Positions 1-10,100 of a DNA stretch of 55,252 nucleotides are shown in pieces (position 1 is the stretch's first letter; each line of letters starts with the position of its first letter). The stretch is from positions 1-55,252 of the forward strand of contig CAIKAS010000184.1 of NCBI GenBank assembly GCA_903825445.1. Direction: 5' to 3'. A program made the translations under genes and the position numbers. Origin of the DNA: an uncultured Acidobacteriia bacterium. Its GTDB lineage: Bacteria; Acidobacteriota; Terriglobia; Bryobacterales; Bryobacteraceae. A model generated the notes under the pieces. That model made no database searches, was not told the origin of the DNA, and saw nothing but the letters and a program-made list of their open reading frames with translations.

Positions 1-93
1 AGGTGGACAGTCATTGGAAGTTCTCTATTTGATTTTAGCGTCAATGACACCCTACCCAAAATATCGAACTTGTCCATCAGAATTAGTCAGATG

Positions 94-144
94 TTCTCTG
101 CGTCCAACTGCGAGAACTCCGCGTCATCTGCGTGAAGCGGTCAA
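94..144. repeat. Degenerate CTCTGCG-type dispersed repeat
   Basis: The gene-free left edge (1-172) holds several imperfect copies of a CTCTGCGT-like word (TTCTCTGCGT, AACTGCGAGA, CATCTGCGTGAA) at roughly 11-14 bp spacing. Similar arrays occur at 32166, 41104 and 43124, always between genes. It looks like a dispersed intergenic repeat; its function is unknown. Confidence 0.5.
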
Positions 145-172
145 TAGGTACTTTCCCGGACGTTTGGACGCA

Positions 173-1975
173 TTACTGGCCCAGCTTGGCGCCCAGCTCA
201 GCCCAGCGCTCGTAGATCGTATCCACTTCCGCCTGCAGCTTGTCGAGATGAGCCGCCGCTTCCGTAAGACGCACGGGGTCAGACATGATCGCAGGGTCGC
301 TCAGCGCATCGCGCGCGTCGGAAAGCTTATGTTCTGCTTCCGTAACTCGCTCTTCGATGTGCTCCCACTCGCGGGCTTCCATGTAAGAGAGCTTCTTCTT
401 CGCCGGCTCTGCAGGCGTCGCGGCGCGGGCCGTGGATGACCCCTTAGCCTTCGGCTTCTTCGTGGCGTTGGCCTGTTCCCACTGCGCAAGCTCTGCGAAG
501 AATTCGACGTGGCCGCCGTTCTCCGACGCATTGTCCATCGCGAGCAGCGTGCTCGATAGTCGATCCAACAGGAAACGATCGTGCGTCACCAGGACGATAG
601 CGCCAGGGAAGTCCGCCAGATTGCTTTCAAGAACTTCGAGCGTCGGAATGTCCAGATCGTTAGTCGGCTCGTCCAGAATCAAAATGTCCGCCGGTTGCAG
701 CATCAACCGCGCGATATGGACGCGTGCGCGCTCGCCACCAGAGAGATTCTTGATCGCCAGATCGAGTTGCTCTGCACGAAACAAAAAGCGCACGGCCCAA
801 CCGGCAACGTGAAGCGGACGATCGCGGAAGATAACGGTATCGCCTTCCGGCGCGAGCGCGCGGCGCAAGGGCATTTCCGGATCGAGCTTGTCGCGATTCT
901 GATCGAAGTAAGCCACGCGAAGGCCTTCCGCGCATCGAACTTCGCCATGATCGGGCTTAAGATCGCCGACAAGGAGCCGCAGCAGCGTCGTCTTGCCGCA
1001 CCCGTTGCCGCCCATCACGCCCAGGCGCCCACCCGGACCCAGCACGAAGCTGACGTTACGAAACAGGAGCTTCGAGCCCATGCTCTTCGTCAGGTGTTCG
1101 CAGACGATGAGCCGCTTGGTCATGCGCCCGGTAGCAGAAAAATCGATGGCTGTAGCGGCGCCCGTTCCTGTGCGCGCAGTGACGTCGGCAAGCTGCGCCT
1201 GCAATTCCATCGCATCCTGAATGCGCGCTTTAGATTTCGAAGTACGCGCCTTCGCCCCGCGGCGGAGCCATTCCACTTCGCGTTCCACCAGGTTTTCAAG
1301 TGCGTCCTGCTGACGCTGCTGGGCACGAAGAAACTCGGAGCGCTTCTCCAGGAACTTGCTGTAAGTACCCGGTGTGGCAAACAATCCAAGAGGATAAGCC
1401 CGATTGATCTCCGCAACGCGCGTGGAACAATTCTCCAGAAAATATCGATCGTGCGTCACGAACACCGACGCGAACGGCGCAGTAGCGACGAACTTCTCCA
1501 GCCAGATAATCCCCGCGACGTCCAGATGGTTAGTCGGTTCGTCGAGCAGCAGAACGTCCGGCTTCGCGGCAATCGCTGCGGCGATGGCGAGGCGTTTGCG
1601 CCAGCCACCGGAGAGCGTGCCTGCCGTGGCGGACGGGTCTTCGAAACCCACGCGGCTGATGATCTTCGAAACTTCGGTGTCTTTATCGTCGGAGTCGGCC
1701 GCGGCGGCGAGGATGATTTCGCGCACGGTGGAATCGGGCGGGAAGACCGGATCCTGCACCACCATCGAAAGACGCACGCCTTTCCGCGTGGAAACGGTGC
1801 CGGAATCCGGCTTCATGTTGCCGCTGAGGACCTGCAGGAACGTGGACTTCCCCGCCCCGTTGGGCCCAATGATGCCGAGACGTTCGCCATCATGCAGGCT
1901 GAGTGAGATGTCGGTGAAAACGGTGCGCGTACCGAACGCTTTCGCGATCGAGTCGCAGGTGAGAAGAACGGCCAT
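173..1975 (-). CDS. uup: ABC-F family ATPase (Uup-like)
   Basis: Soluble ATPase of 600 residues with two ABC cassettes and no membrane segments, the ABC-F layout. Cassette 1 has Walker A GPNGAGKS at residues 37-44 and the signature LSGGWRKR. Cassette 2 has GGNGCGKTT and LSGGERARV, followed by LLLDEPTNHLD/LILDEPTNDLD Walker B motifs. A charged, Lys/Ala-rich linker and a C-terminal heptad-like coiled coil (from about residue 520) match Uup, which acts on ribosomes or DNA branch structures. ABC-F proteins act in translation quality control or antibiotic resistance; the C-terminal coiled coil favours Uup over EttA. It has its own promoter region and is separated from the neighbouring PEP-CTERM gene by a terminator. 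Symbol by family resemblance only. Confidence 0.85.
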   Translation of the reverse strand: MAVLLTCDSIAKAFGTRTVFTDISLSLHDGERLGIIGPNGAGKSTFLQVLSGNMKPDSGTVSTRKGVRLSMVVQDPVFPPDSTVREIILAAAADSDDKDTEVSKIISRVGFEDPSATAGTLSGGWRKRLAIAAAIAAKPDVLLLDEPTNHLDVAGIIWLEKFVATAPFASVFVTHDRYFLENCSTRVAEINRAYPLGLFATPGTYSKFLEKRSEFLRAQQRQQDALENLVEREVEWLRRGAKARTSKSKARIQDAMELQAQLADVTARTGTGAATAIDFSATGRMTKRLIVCEHLTKSMGSKLLFRNVSFVLGPGGRLGVMGGNGCGKTTLLRLLVGDLKPDHGEVRCAEGLRVAYFDQNRDKLDPEMPLRRALAPEGDTVIFRDRPLHVAGWAVRFLFRAEQLDLAIKNLSGGERARVHIARLMLQPADILILDEPTNDLDIPTLEVLESNLADFPGAIVLVTHDRFLLDRLSSTLLAMDNASENGGHVEFFAELAQWEQANATKKPKAKGSSTARAATPAEPAKKKLSYMEAREWEHIEERVTEAEHKLSDARDALSDPAIMSDPVRLTEAAAHLDKLQAEVDTIYERWAELGAKLGQ

Positions 1976-2049
1976 TATTGTGGATGAGAGGGAGGGTCTG
2001 CTGAAAACTCAATTGTAGCTTGCGCCCGCTTCCCGCACCCAAATAAAAA

Positions 2050-2079
2050 GGGCTGCGCGACAATCGTGCCGCGCAGCCC
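2050..2079 (-). terminator. Intrinsic terminator of the PEP-CTERM gene
   Basis: A perfect 10-bp stem (GGGCTGCGCG / CGCGCAGCCC) with a 10-nt loop. On the minus strand it is followed by CTTTTTATTT, so it ends transcription of the gene at 2105-2680. Confidence 0.85.
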
Positions 2080-2104
2080 GCATGTAAAAACTCTCTTGTG
2101 CAAT

Positions 2105-2680
2105 CTAAGCGTTCTGGCGTCGCCGCGCCAGCGCCAACCCGCCCACGCCCGCGCCCAGCAGCACCAGGGTGCCAGGTTCCGGCGATGAAGCACTGGAAGC
2201 ATCAATCACCACATTGTCGAAGCCCGCATAGGACGAGGTACTGAACTGCACGCTGTCCAGATTAGTCCAGTTCAGTGTTTCGGTGACGGCTGTCGTCAGA
2301 CCGGTGTAGGTCACGGAATCGGTTCCGCCGCCGTCGATATTGCCTGTAATCGTGATATCGCCGCCCGGGGCCTGCGTCCAGCCTCCAACATCGATCGTGT
2401 CCAGGTCGAACGGACCAGACCCTGCCAGAGTGAGGCCTGGAAAATTGTTAAAAGCGACGGCGCCTGTCGAATCCCCCACAATGCCAAGCGTCCCATCCCC
2501 GGAAATCAGGACATCGTTGTATGTGCCGGTCAGTGTGTATCCGGATTCCGTGTACGAAGTAAAATAGGTGTACAACCCCGGCGCCGCCTGGCCATCGAAC
2601 GTGATCACGGTAGCGCCTGCGGAAGAGGCGAATAGACAAAGCGAAAAAATTGCCGCCAAATTAAGAGAAATGCTTTTCAT
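2105..2680 (-). CDS. PEP-CTERM sorting domain protein
   Basis: Exported protein of about 191 residues. The start MKSISLN at 2680 is preferred over an ATG 18 bp upstream because it begins a clean Sec signal peptide ending near AGA. The body is Gly/Thr/Asp rich with no recognisable enzyme motif. The C-terminus has the tripartite exosortase sorting signal: PEP (SPEPGT), a hydrophobic helix (LVLLGAGVGGLAL) and a basic tail (ARRRQNA). Family knowledge: exosortase cleaves such tails so the protein is released or anchored with exopolysaccharide. No exosortase is encoded in this window. A terminator lies downstream, and a pair of AGTACT boxes lies about 40 bp upstream of the start. Confidence 0.85.
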   Translation of the reverse strand: MKSISLNLAAIFSLCLFASSAGATVITFDGQAAPGLYTYFTSYTESGYTLTGTYNDVLISGDGTLGIVGDSTGAVAFNNFPGLTLAGSGPFDLDTIDVGGWTQAPGGDITITGNIDGGGTDSVTYTGLTTAVTETLNWTNLDSVQFSTSSYAGFDNVVIDASSASSPEPGTLVLLGAGVGGLALARRRQNA

Positions 2681-2716
2681 TATGCTTGTTTGTAGCATGG
2701 CAAATGTGCGAGCGCA

Positions 2717-2737
2717 AGTACTGAAGTACTAAATACC
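2717..2737 (-). promoter_or_regulatory. Tandem AGTACT boxes upstream of PEP-CTERM gene
   Basis: AGTACT occurs at 2717-2722 and 2725-2730 (8-bp period), followed by AAATACC (GGTATTT on the gene strand). Closely similar GTACT/GTACC boxes lie upstream of the PEP-CTERM genes at 6790 and 34241, so this may be a shared operator. The binding protein is unknown. Confidence 0.45.
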
Positions 2738-2777
2738 TCCCGCTTCCCGTTTGATCCGCAACACAAACTGTCCTGAA

Positions 2778-4121
2778 TCAGCGGTGGAGTTCCACTTCGA
2801 CAGCCTGCGTCTCTGCGCCGTTAAAGACGATAGTGATACCGGCGCGTCCAGGTTCCATGCCCGCGGGCAGAAGCGCGTTGAGTTGACGAGTCGGCGCAGC
2901 CGGGGCGAGCCAAATAACGGGAAGATCTGTGCCATCAAGCCGGATACGAAGATCGACGGCAGACGCGTTGTCGGGCAAGCCGCCAACCCAGACGGACACT
3001 GCGCTGTTCTCTCCGACGCGGATACGATTCGATTCAAAAGTGTGGCCGTCCGCCACGCGCGTGATTTCAAGCGGCGAAGAAGTTGCCGAGTGCCCGTCGC
3101 GACGATCTGCGGGAGTGATATCTACACCGATCCGGAACTCCGCGCTGAAACGGCTATCGTCCACGCGGATTCGCGCAAGGTGCCAGCCGGAAACCAGCCC
3201 CGGAGGAAGTTTGCAGGACGCCTGCCACCCGCCGCCTGTCTTCGCGACATAGAAGGGACGCGCACCAAAGCCGCCGATCTCCGGATAAACGTTATCGCAG
3301 GTGAGTTCCACTGCTTCGTGCGTGAAGTAGAACGTCACGTAGTCGTCGGCGTTGGCAGAGAAGTTGTGATCGTGCGTAGCACTGTTTTCGAGACAGACTA
3401 CCTGCGGCGCGGGGCCGTCGCCCGGCAGCGAATTCCAGTTCCGCCAGGCGCTGACGTGCGCCCGTTCCGCCAGCACGCTTTCAAACTGCACGCGCGCGAA
3501 ACCGGCAGTTCGGGTGAATGCCATCAGGCATGCCACGTTCGGTCCGCACCAGTTATCCAGTTGCCCGCGGAGTTCCGTCGTTTCGTAGAACTCCATGCTC
3601 GGGATGGCCGCGAGGTCGGCGGCTTTCCCCGCATCCGTCACGAAGGATTCAATGCAGGCCATATCGCGACACATACCGCAAACATTTTCAAGCGCCAGCA
3701 GAGGATGCTTCAGGTGATACAGCACGCCGAAGAAAAGAACGATATCGAAGGTGCCGACGTCCTTCGACGTAAGACGGCAGATATCGCCGATATGGTAATC
3801 GATGCGCGAACCAAGCAGCGCCTTCGCCTCAAGCAGACGTGTGTTCTTTGCGGAATCGAGGGCCAGGACGCTCGCGCCCCGGCGTTCCATCTCAAAGCTG
3901 AACCAGCCGTCCCACGCGCCGATGTCGAGTACGCGCTTGCCAGTGAGATCTTCCGGAATATGAAACTGGCGCAGACGGTTGCGCTGCTGTTCCAGAGTCT
4001 GATGGCCGCGGATTACGGAGCCATCGGGAAGTTCGATGCTGTGATACCAGCCCAGCTGCGAAAGCCGTTTGACCTGTCGCTGCGTATCTTCTATAAAGCG
4101 TTTGTCGCGCGCTTCGCTCAT
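2778..4121 (-). CDS. SAM-dependent methyltransferase, CmoB/DUF1698-like
   Basis: A 447-residue protein. An open frame extends further upstream, but ATG 4121 is chosen because it overlaps the ttcA stop as ATGA and begins family-like sequence. The class I methyltransferase core starts with VLDIGAWDGWFSFE (SAM motif I, near residue 65) and continues with an FDIVLFFGVLYHLKHP motif typical of the CmoB-like/DUF1698 group. That group acts in wobble-uridine modification or on small molecules. The second half (about residues 230-447) is beta-rich and not recognised. The coupling to ttcA, a tRNA thiolation gene, is compatible with a tRNA substrate, but this is inference. Confidence 0.7.
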   Translation of the reverse strand: MSEARDKRFIEDTQRQVKRLSQLGWYHSIELPDGSVIRGHQTLEQQRNRLRQFHIPEDLTGKRVLDIGAWDGWFSFEMERRGASVLALDSAKNTRLLEAKALLGSRIDYHIGDICRLTSKDVGTFDIVLFFGVLYHLKHPLLALENVCGMCRDMACIESFVTDAGKAADLAAIPSMEFYETTELRGQLDNWCGPNVACLMAFTRTAGFARVQFESVLAERAHVSAWRNWNSLPGDGPAPQVVCLENSATHDHNFSANADDYVTFYFTHEAVELTCDNVYPEIGGFGARPFYVAKTGGGWQASCKLPPGLVSGWHLARIRVDDSRFSAEFRIGVDITPADRRDGHSATSSPLEITRVADGHTFESNRIRVGENSAVSVWVGGLPDNASAVDLRIRLDGTDLPVIWLAPAAPTRQLNALLPAGMEPGRAGITIVFNGAETQAVEVELHR

Positions 4122-4939
4122 GCGTGGTTGACGATCTGCAGCAGTTCGGCGGCTGGAACGGCAATCTCGTCGCGCTCGTTCTCGGTTTCGAGATCGGGAT
4201 TGGTGTCGGGATCGTAGAAGCGCGTGTCGAGCAGCCGGCCCGGCTGAATGTTCGACATCGCCTTCAGGATGTTCTCGCGCAGATATGGATGCTCCGTTTC
4301 CCAATCCGCAATGGCTTCGCGGATGCCCTTACGAACGGTTCCTGTGCGCAACGAGCAGCCGCACGGGACAACGGGGACACTTTTCGATTCAACGTAGCCG
4401 CGCGTTAGTTCCTCAGTGACGTAGATGAGCGGGCGGATCAGGCGGAAATCGCGCTTGCGTGAGACGGTAACGGGCGGCAGCGAACTGAGGCGGCCCGTGT
4501 AGAGAATGTTGCGGAACAGAGATTCGCAGAGATCGTCCGCGGTATGGCCAAAAGCGATGACGTTCGCGCCAAGCCCGCGCGCGATTTGATAAACGGCGCG
4601 GCGGCGAAAACGACTGCAGAGATCACAGCCGTGATCCGGCTGATCTTCCAGAAGCTGAAGAGATGGATTGTCGGTGTGATAAGTCCACTCAACGCCCAGG
4701 CTCTTGATGTATTCGCCGACCGCTGCCACGGGCTTGAGGAACTTGCCCTGCTCCACCGTGAATGCGCAAACGCTGAAATCGATAGGCGCGCGCTTTTGCA
4801 GCAGGAGCAACACCTCCAGCATGGTGACCGAATCCTTGCCACCCGATACGGCGACAGCGATTCGGTCTCCGTTGCGGATCATGTCGAAGCGATGGATGGC
4901 TTCGCCGACTTTGCGCAGTAGTGTTTTTTCAATATCCAC
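4118..4939 (-). CDS. ttcA: tRNA 2-thiocytidine synthetase TtcA
   Basis: 273-residue PP-loop ATPase. The SGGKDSVTML motif near residue 35 binds ATP. CDLCSRFRRR supplies the CxxC pair, and PCGCSLRTGTVRK the further cysteine(s), that hold the 4Fe-4S cluster in TtcA. Family role: thiolation of cytidine 32 in certain tRNAs using cysteine-derived sulfur. The stop codon overlaps the start of the downstream methyltransferase by 4 bp, so the two are probably co-translated. Length is slightly below E. coli TtcA. No frameshift or missing key residue was seen. Confidence 0.9.
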   Translation of the reverse strand: MDIEKTLLRKVGEAIHRFDMIRNGDRIAVAVSGGKDSVTMLEVLLLLQKRAPIDFSVCAFTVEQGKFLKPVAAVGEYIKSLGVEWTYHTDNPSLQLLEDQPDHGCDLCSRFRRRAVYQIARGLGANVIAFGHTADDLCESLFRNILYTGRLSSLPPVTVSRKRDFRLIRPLIYVTEELTRGYVESKSVPVVPCGCSLRTGTVRKGIREAIADWETEHPYLRENILKAMSNIQPGRLLDTRFYDPDTNPDLETENERDEIAVPAAELLQIVNHA

Positions 4940-4967
4940 TCAGGACCATTATCGCGTGGGCAGGGCG

Positions 4968-5987
4968 TCAGGCTTCCCATATGTAAGCGAAAAACGTTCT
5001 GACGGGGCGAAACCCGAACTGTTCGTAAATTGCAATCGCAGTGGCGTTGGAGGCAGTGACCGTCAGACTGATGCGTCGCGCTCCGCTCCTGTACAGGGAC
5101 GCAACGGCGAGACGGAGCAATTCCCTGCCCAGCCCCGCGCCTCGCGCCTCCGGAATCACGCAGAGTTGAGAAATGTGTCCGATACCATCCGCAACAAAAC
5201 TCGACAGAACCATGCCAACGGCGTTACCGGCAACGCGGTCTATGGCGAGGAACGAGGCGTCCGGGTGGAAGTTGCCGCAACCCGGAAATTCGACGATATT
5301 GCTGAGGAAGCGCCGCGCCCCGGAAGGCGAGCGATACTGCGCATTGATCTCACTATCGGCCTCCCCTTTGTATGCGCCGGCGATGATAGCGCTGGCTGCA
5401 TGCAGCAGGCGGTTATCCCAGGGCTCTATGTGGAAGCGGTCGCGAACAGAGGCTCTCTCCTCCGGCAACGGCGCCGCGGCATCTCGCGAGAGCAGCAGCC
5501 GTTCGAACAGGCGCACGGTTTTGCCGCCGAGGGCGGCATCGGCCTGGATAGCTTCTGCGGCGACAGGGCCGGTCAGCATCAACTGGCTCTCCATGCGGGT
5601 AATCTGACGCGTGCCGGAAAGGGCTTCGAGGAGGGAACGGAACAAAACTGCTTCGTGTTGAGGCGAGCGGTGCTGCGGTCTTATATAAAGATCGCCGATG
5701 ATGCCCCTCGGTTCTTCGAGCACGGCGTAGCCGTAACCGGCAACCTGGCCATCGAGCACGAGGGCGGCTCCGCCAAGCGAGTTTGTCGAGGCGTATTCGC
5801 GGACCAGTTTGGCGGAGGGCTGGAAATCCCAATCGAGTTCGCGACGCCACTCCAGGATTTCGTCGGCGAGCAGCGGTTCAAGTTCGCGCGCGGCTACGGT
5901 ACGGAGATCGATGATTTGACTGCGGCCGGTATTCGAATCCATGGGCGTTGCCTGGGCAGCCATGGGAAAGAGTATACCGGGTCGCAA
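4968..5987 (-). CDS. GNAT family N-acetyltransferase
   Basis: 339-residue protein, about twice a single GNAT domain, suggesting a tandem-GNAT protein with a degenerate N-terminal half. The C-terminal half has the acetyl-CoA motif VIPEARGAGLGRELL followed by the TASNATAIAIYEQFGF segment typical of RimI-like acetyltransferases. Substrate unknown. Several ATG codons lie close together at the start (5987, 5963, 5942); the longest is given, but 5942 is possible. It is 28 bp upstream of ttcA on the same strand and may be co-transcribed with it. Confidence 0.8.
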   Translation of the reverse strand: MRPGILFPMAAQATPMDSNTGRSQIIDLRTVAARELEPLLADEILEWRRELDWDFQPSAKLVREYASTNSLGGAALVLDGQVAGYGYAVLEEPRGIIGDLYIRPQHRSPQHEAVLFRSLLEALSGTRQITRMESQLMLTGPVAAEAIQADAALGGKTVRLFERLLLSRDAAAPLPEERASVRDRFHIEPWDNRLLHAASAIIAGAYKGEADSEINAQYRSPSGARRFLSNIVEFPGCGNFHPDASFLAIDRVAGNAVGMVLSSFVADGIGHISQLCVIPEARGAGLGRELLRLAVASLYRSGARRISLTVTASNATAIAIYEQFGFRPVRTFFAYIWEA

Positions 5988-6004
5988 ACGCGCAGCACGG
6001 CAAA

Positions 6005-6032
6005 ACGGGCATTACGTTTCCGCAATGCCCGT
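6005..6032 (-). terminator. Intrinsic terminator after the PEP-CTERM gene
   Basis: ACGGGCATT / AATGCCCGT stem with a 10-nt loop, followed by TTTTG on the minus strand. It ends the transcript of the gene at 6059-6790. Confidence 0.8.
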
Positions 6033-6058
6033 CACAAACAATGTCAAACGAGAGGAAC

Positions 6059-6790
6059 TTAGCTCTTCAGACGACGCCGCAGGAATCCCGCACCCACCAG
6101 CGCAGAGCCCATCAGAAACACGGAGGCAGGCTCCGGTGTGGAAGGAGCAACGGCATCGGTGAAGTTATAGATGACTTCCACGCCACCGCCGGCCTGGCCG
6201 TAGCCGCCGAAGTACAAGTCGTTCCCGCTAAGGGCAGTACCGTTGGTGTTAATGCTGGCGCCCGAGAATATCAGCGAGACATCGAGCGTGCTGGGGTTGC
6301 TGGAGTCGTAGGTGTACGCGCTCAGGGATGTTGGATCCGTGAACGTCGCGCTGTTGCTGCCGGAGACTTCCGGAGCGGTATAGGAATCAGTCTCATATGC
6401 GTCCACGCCACTGAGATTCGCGTTGGCAGCCGTCGTGGCGGAAGCGAAAATACTAAGGTTGGCCGGTCCGGTGACCTGCACGGTCCCGGTCGAGATCTCA
6501 TTGTTGTATGCCTCGGTCAAAGGCGCGTCGCCATTAATATCGTCGTAGCCGCTCCCGTTAAAAGCGGTTTCGGTGATCAAAAAATCACCCGTTGCAATCA
6601 CTTCAACCGAATTGAGAGTGCCCAGACTCGGATCGAACGCCTGCACCGTCAATGTGTAACTGAACGCGGGGTACGCCGCAGTCAGGGCGGGGTCGGTGTT
6701 GGCCGAAAAGCTGATTTGGTCCGCAGTAGCCAAGCCTGCAGCGACGGCGAGGAACACAAATACCGTCGTTATTCTCCGAAAGTTTTTCAT
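6059..6790 (-). CDS. Choice-of-anchor E / PEP-CTERM protein
   Basis: Exported protein of 243 residues. The N-terminal signal peptide MKNFRRITTVFVFLAVAAGLATA is followed by a beta-rich domain containing QAFDPSLGTLNSVEV, a motif of choice-of-anchor E domains. The C-terminus carries the sorting tail: TPEPAS, a hydrophobic stretch (VFLMGSALVGAGFL) and RRRLKS. The divergent giant gene at 7135 starts with the same domain (QSFDPSLGTLTGVSL), so the two share ancestry in this part. The protein is probably sorted by an exosortase encoded elsewhere. The upstream 344-bp region holds GGTACT-type boxes and is probably a divergent promoter region. Confidence 0.85.
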   Translation of the reverse strand: MKNFRRITTVFVFLAVAAGLATADQISFSANTDPALTAAYPAFSYTLTVQAFDPSLGTLNSVEVIATGDFLITETAFNGSGYDDINGDAPLTEAYNNEISTGTVQVTGPANLSIFASATTAANANLSGVDAYETDSYTAPEVSGSNSATFTDPTSLSAYTYDSSNPSTLDVSLIFSGASINTNGTALSGNDLYFGGYGQAGGGVEVIYNFTDAVAPSTPEPASVFLMGSALVGAGFLRRRLKS

Positions 6791-6921
6791 TTTTATCTTC
6801 CAAAAATCGCGCTATAAAAGGCGGGAATCAATGGCCCCGATGTAGGACTAAAGTTTTATACCCTGATCGGATCGTACCAGAAGATAAGCAAATCAGGCAA
6901 TGAAAACATGGCATGGGCATG

Positions 6922-6963
6922 GGTACTCTGGTACCAGTACTAATGGCCTTGGTACTACATACC
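6922..6963. promoter_or_regulatory. GGTACT/AGTACT box cluster in divergent promoter region
   Basis: The gene-free stretch 6791-7134 contains GGTACT (6922), GGTACC (6930), AGTACT (6936), GGTACT (6951) and TACC (6960). The first two are 8 bp apart, as upstream of the gene at 2680. It lies 130-170 bp upstream of the leftward gene and 170-210 bp upstream of the rightward giant gene, so it could serve both. No clear -35/-10 pair was identified. Confidence 0.45.
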
Positions 6964-7134
6964 TTTCCTGTAAGAATAAACACTACGACGTGAGTGGTGT
7001 TTTTCCTCGGGTCTGTTTTTTCCCTGCATCATCATTTTCTGAAATTCGACTAACGTCGGTTCAAAACGCGCCGATAGACAGTTTTGTGCCTGGCGGCGGT
7101 GTATTCATACTGTCCGAACAACGAGGTCTTCGAC

Positions 7135-10100
7135 TTGAAATCCGAAACGACTCAACATCTCATTTTCAGGGCTCTGAAGTGGCCAAAGACAGCGCTCCTC
7201 GCGCTGGCGACGATTGCCGCGGTTGCGATACCAGCCAGGGCGGCATCGGTCAGTTACACAACCAACGTCCCGGTGACAGCCACCACTTTTGTAACCACCG
7301 CGCAGGTGCAGAGTTTCGATCCGAGTCTGGGCACACTCACTGGGGTCTCGCTCACTCTGAATGCGAGTTTTACGGTAACCCTGAAGGTCTTCAACAGCAC
7401 CGGTATCGTGGAAGGCTATTCCAACGCGATTGCCACAGGCAGCGCAACGGTCACGGGGACTGGATTGAATCCCCTGAACGTAACGTTTTCCAGTGGCACC
7501 GTCGCCCAGGCCAATGCCGCCCTTGCGTCACACGTTACCGATACCTACCCTGGGCTGACTGCCACCGCCACGTCGACGTCAAACCCTGCCGATCTGGCAG
7601 ACTACATCGGCGGAGCGGGCGTGTTTGAAACGATGAATTTCCAGGGCGGACCTCTGACGGCCGGCGGCACCCAACCAGGCGGCATCGTCTTTAACGCCTC
7701 CGGAACTGCCAGCGGGAGTATCCAGATAACGTACACGTACACGCCTGCCCCATTGTTGTCGATCGCGAAGACTCCGACCACGGCAACCGTGGGAGACGGT
7801 GGTACGGGCACGTTCGCCCTGACCGTCACCAACGCCGGAACGGCTCCCACCACGGCGTCCGTGACAGTCACAGATCCGGTGCCCGCCAATTTGACTGTGA
7901 CCACGGCCCCAAACGGGACTGGCTGGGATTGCAGCGCGTCACTCGGTCAAAACGTAAATTGCACCAGGAATGACGTCCTGAACGCAGGAATCGCTTTTCC
8001 GGCGATCAACGTGGGGTACACCGTCGCGACCGGCGTAGCTTCGCCCTACACGAATACCGCAACCGTCACTGGCGGCGGAGATCCAACCGCGCCGCACACG
8101 TCGTCCGCCAACGTTATCGTTCCTCCACTGCTCTCGATTCTGAAGACGCCGGCCACGGCTACCGTAGCCCAGGGCGGCACAGGAACCTTTACCCTGGCGG
8201 TTAGCAATACCGCCGGATGGGGGCCCACAACCGCCGCTGTGACCGTCACAGATCCGGTTCCTGCCAATCTCACAGTCACAACGGCGCCATCCGGGACCGG
8301 CTGGGATTGCAGCGCATCCGCAGGTCAGAATGTCAGTTGCACGCGGAATACGGTGCTGGCTCCTGGAGCAAGTTATCCCGCGATCACAGTTGGCTACACC
8401 GTCGCCACCGGCGTAGCGTCGCCCTACACGAATACGGCCACTGTCAACGGTGGCGGCGACCCCACGGCCCCACATACGTCTTCGGCAACGGTCACAGTCC
8501 CGCCGCTGCTTTCGATTCTAAAAACGCCCGCCACAGCTACCGTGGCCCAGGGCGGCACGGGAACGTTCACCCTCGCCGTTAGCAACAGCGCTACCGCAGG
8601 CCCCACCAGTGCGGCCGTAACGGTCACCGATCCCGTGCCTGCGAATCTCACAGTCACAACAGCGCCCACAGGGACTGGCTGGGATTGCAGCGCGTCGGCA
8701 GGCCAAAATGTCAGTTGCACGCGAAACACCGTGCTGGCGCCCGGCGCAAGCTATCCGGCGATCACGCTGGGCTATACGACGACGGCCACTGCGGCGACAG
8801 GATCGCCCTACACGAACACGGCCACCGTCAACGGTGGTGGAGACCCGACAGCACCGCATACGTCCTCTGCTAACGTGATCGTTCCCGCGCCCTCGGCTCC
8901 GCCGCCCGTGGCTGTGCCGGACCTGACCGTCACAAAATCGCACACCGGCAATTTCACACAGGGGCAACAGGGAGCCACCTACACCCTGGTAGTGTCGAAC
9001 ATCCTGCCAACCCAGACCACCGGCACGGTTTCCATCAACGACACGCTGCCGGCCGGACTGACTTTCGTATCGATGAGTGGCACAGGATGGAACTGCATCG
9101 CGGGAGTACCTTCGTGCTTTCGCAACGATGTTCTGGGAGGAAATGCGAGCTACCCGCCGATCACCGTCACGGTGAACGTCTCACCGACGGCCAGCGGCAC
9201 GCTCGTCAACGCCGCAGTTGTCTCTGGCGGCGGTGAAAACAATACGACGAACGATACAGCGGTGGACCCGACCATCCTCTCCGGGATTCCCGACATGACG
9301 ATCGCGAAGACCCACACCGGCACGAATTTCTCGCAGGGTGGCTCAGTGACCTTTACCCTCACGGCAAGTAACGTCGGAACCTCCGCCACCAGCGGTGCAG
9401 CGGTTACGGTTTCGGATATTCTGCCCACGGGCTTAACGGCAACAGCCATCAGCGGCGCCGCTCCCTGGGTGTGCCAGCCGATTCCGGCCCTATCCTGCAC
9501 GCGCAGCGATATCCTGGCCGTCGGCGCCAGTTATTCTCCGATCTCTGTTACGGCCAGCATCGGGGCCAACGCTACAGGAACGCTTGTGAACAACGCTCAA
9601 GTGGGCGGCGGTGGGGAAGTCAATTTGACGAACGACACGGCGACCGATTCCATCGCGCTCAATGGCGTCCCGGACATGACGATCACGAAAACGCACGCGG
9701 GAACGAATTTCACGCAGGGCGGATCCGTCACATTTGCGCTGACCGCCAGCAATGTTGGCAACGCGGCTACAAGTGGGATCGTGACTGTAACGGATATTCT
9801 GCCAGCCGGCCTGACCGCGACAGCGGTCAGCGGAGCTTCTCCCTGGGTGTGCCAGCCGTTGCCAGCGCTTTCCTGCTCACGCGGCGACACGCTCGGGGTA
9901 AACGCCGCCTATTCTCCAATTACGGTTACGGCGGCTATTGCCGCAAATGCGACGGGAACACTCGTGAATAACGCTCAAGTGGGCGGCGGCGGTGAGGTCA
10001 ACCTGGCAAACGACACGGCGACGGATTCCATCCTCGTAAATGGCGTTCCTGATATGACGATTACGAAGACCCACGCCGGGACTACGTTCAACCCGGGCGG

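Noticed and set aside
581..1906. Long open frame antisense to the ABC-F gene, and similar long antisense frames at 2751-4217 and 30319-32331.
   Set aside because: They mirror well-supported genes on the other strand, have no family motifs, and are expected in GC-rich DNA.
6908..6925. TGGCATGGGCATGG as a possible sigma-54 promoter before the giant gene.
   Set aside because: The -12 element should be GC, not GG, and no activator gene is nearby.
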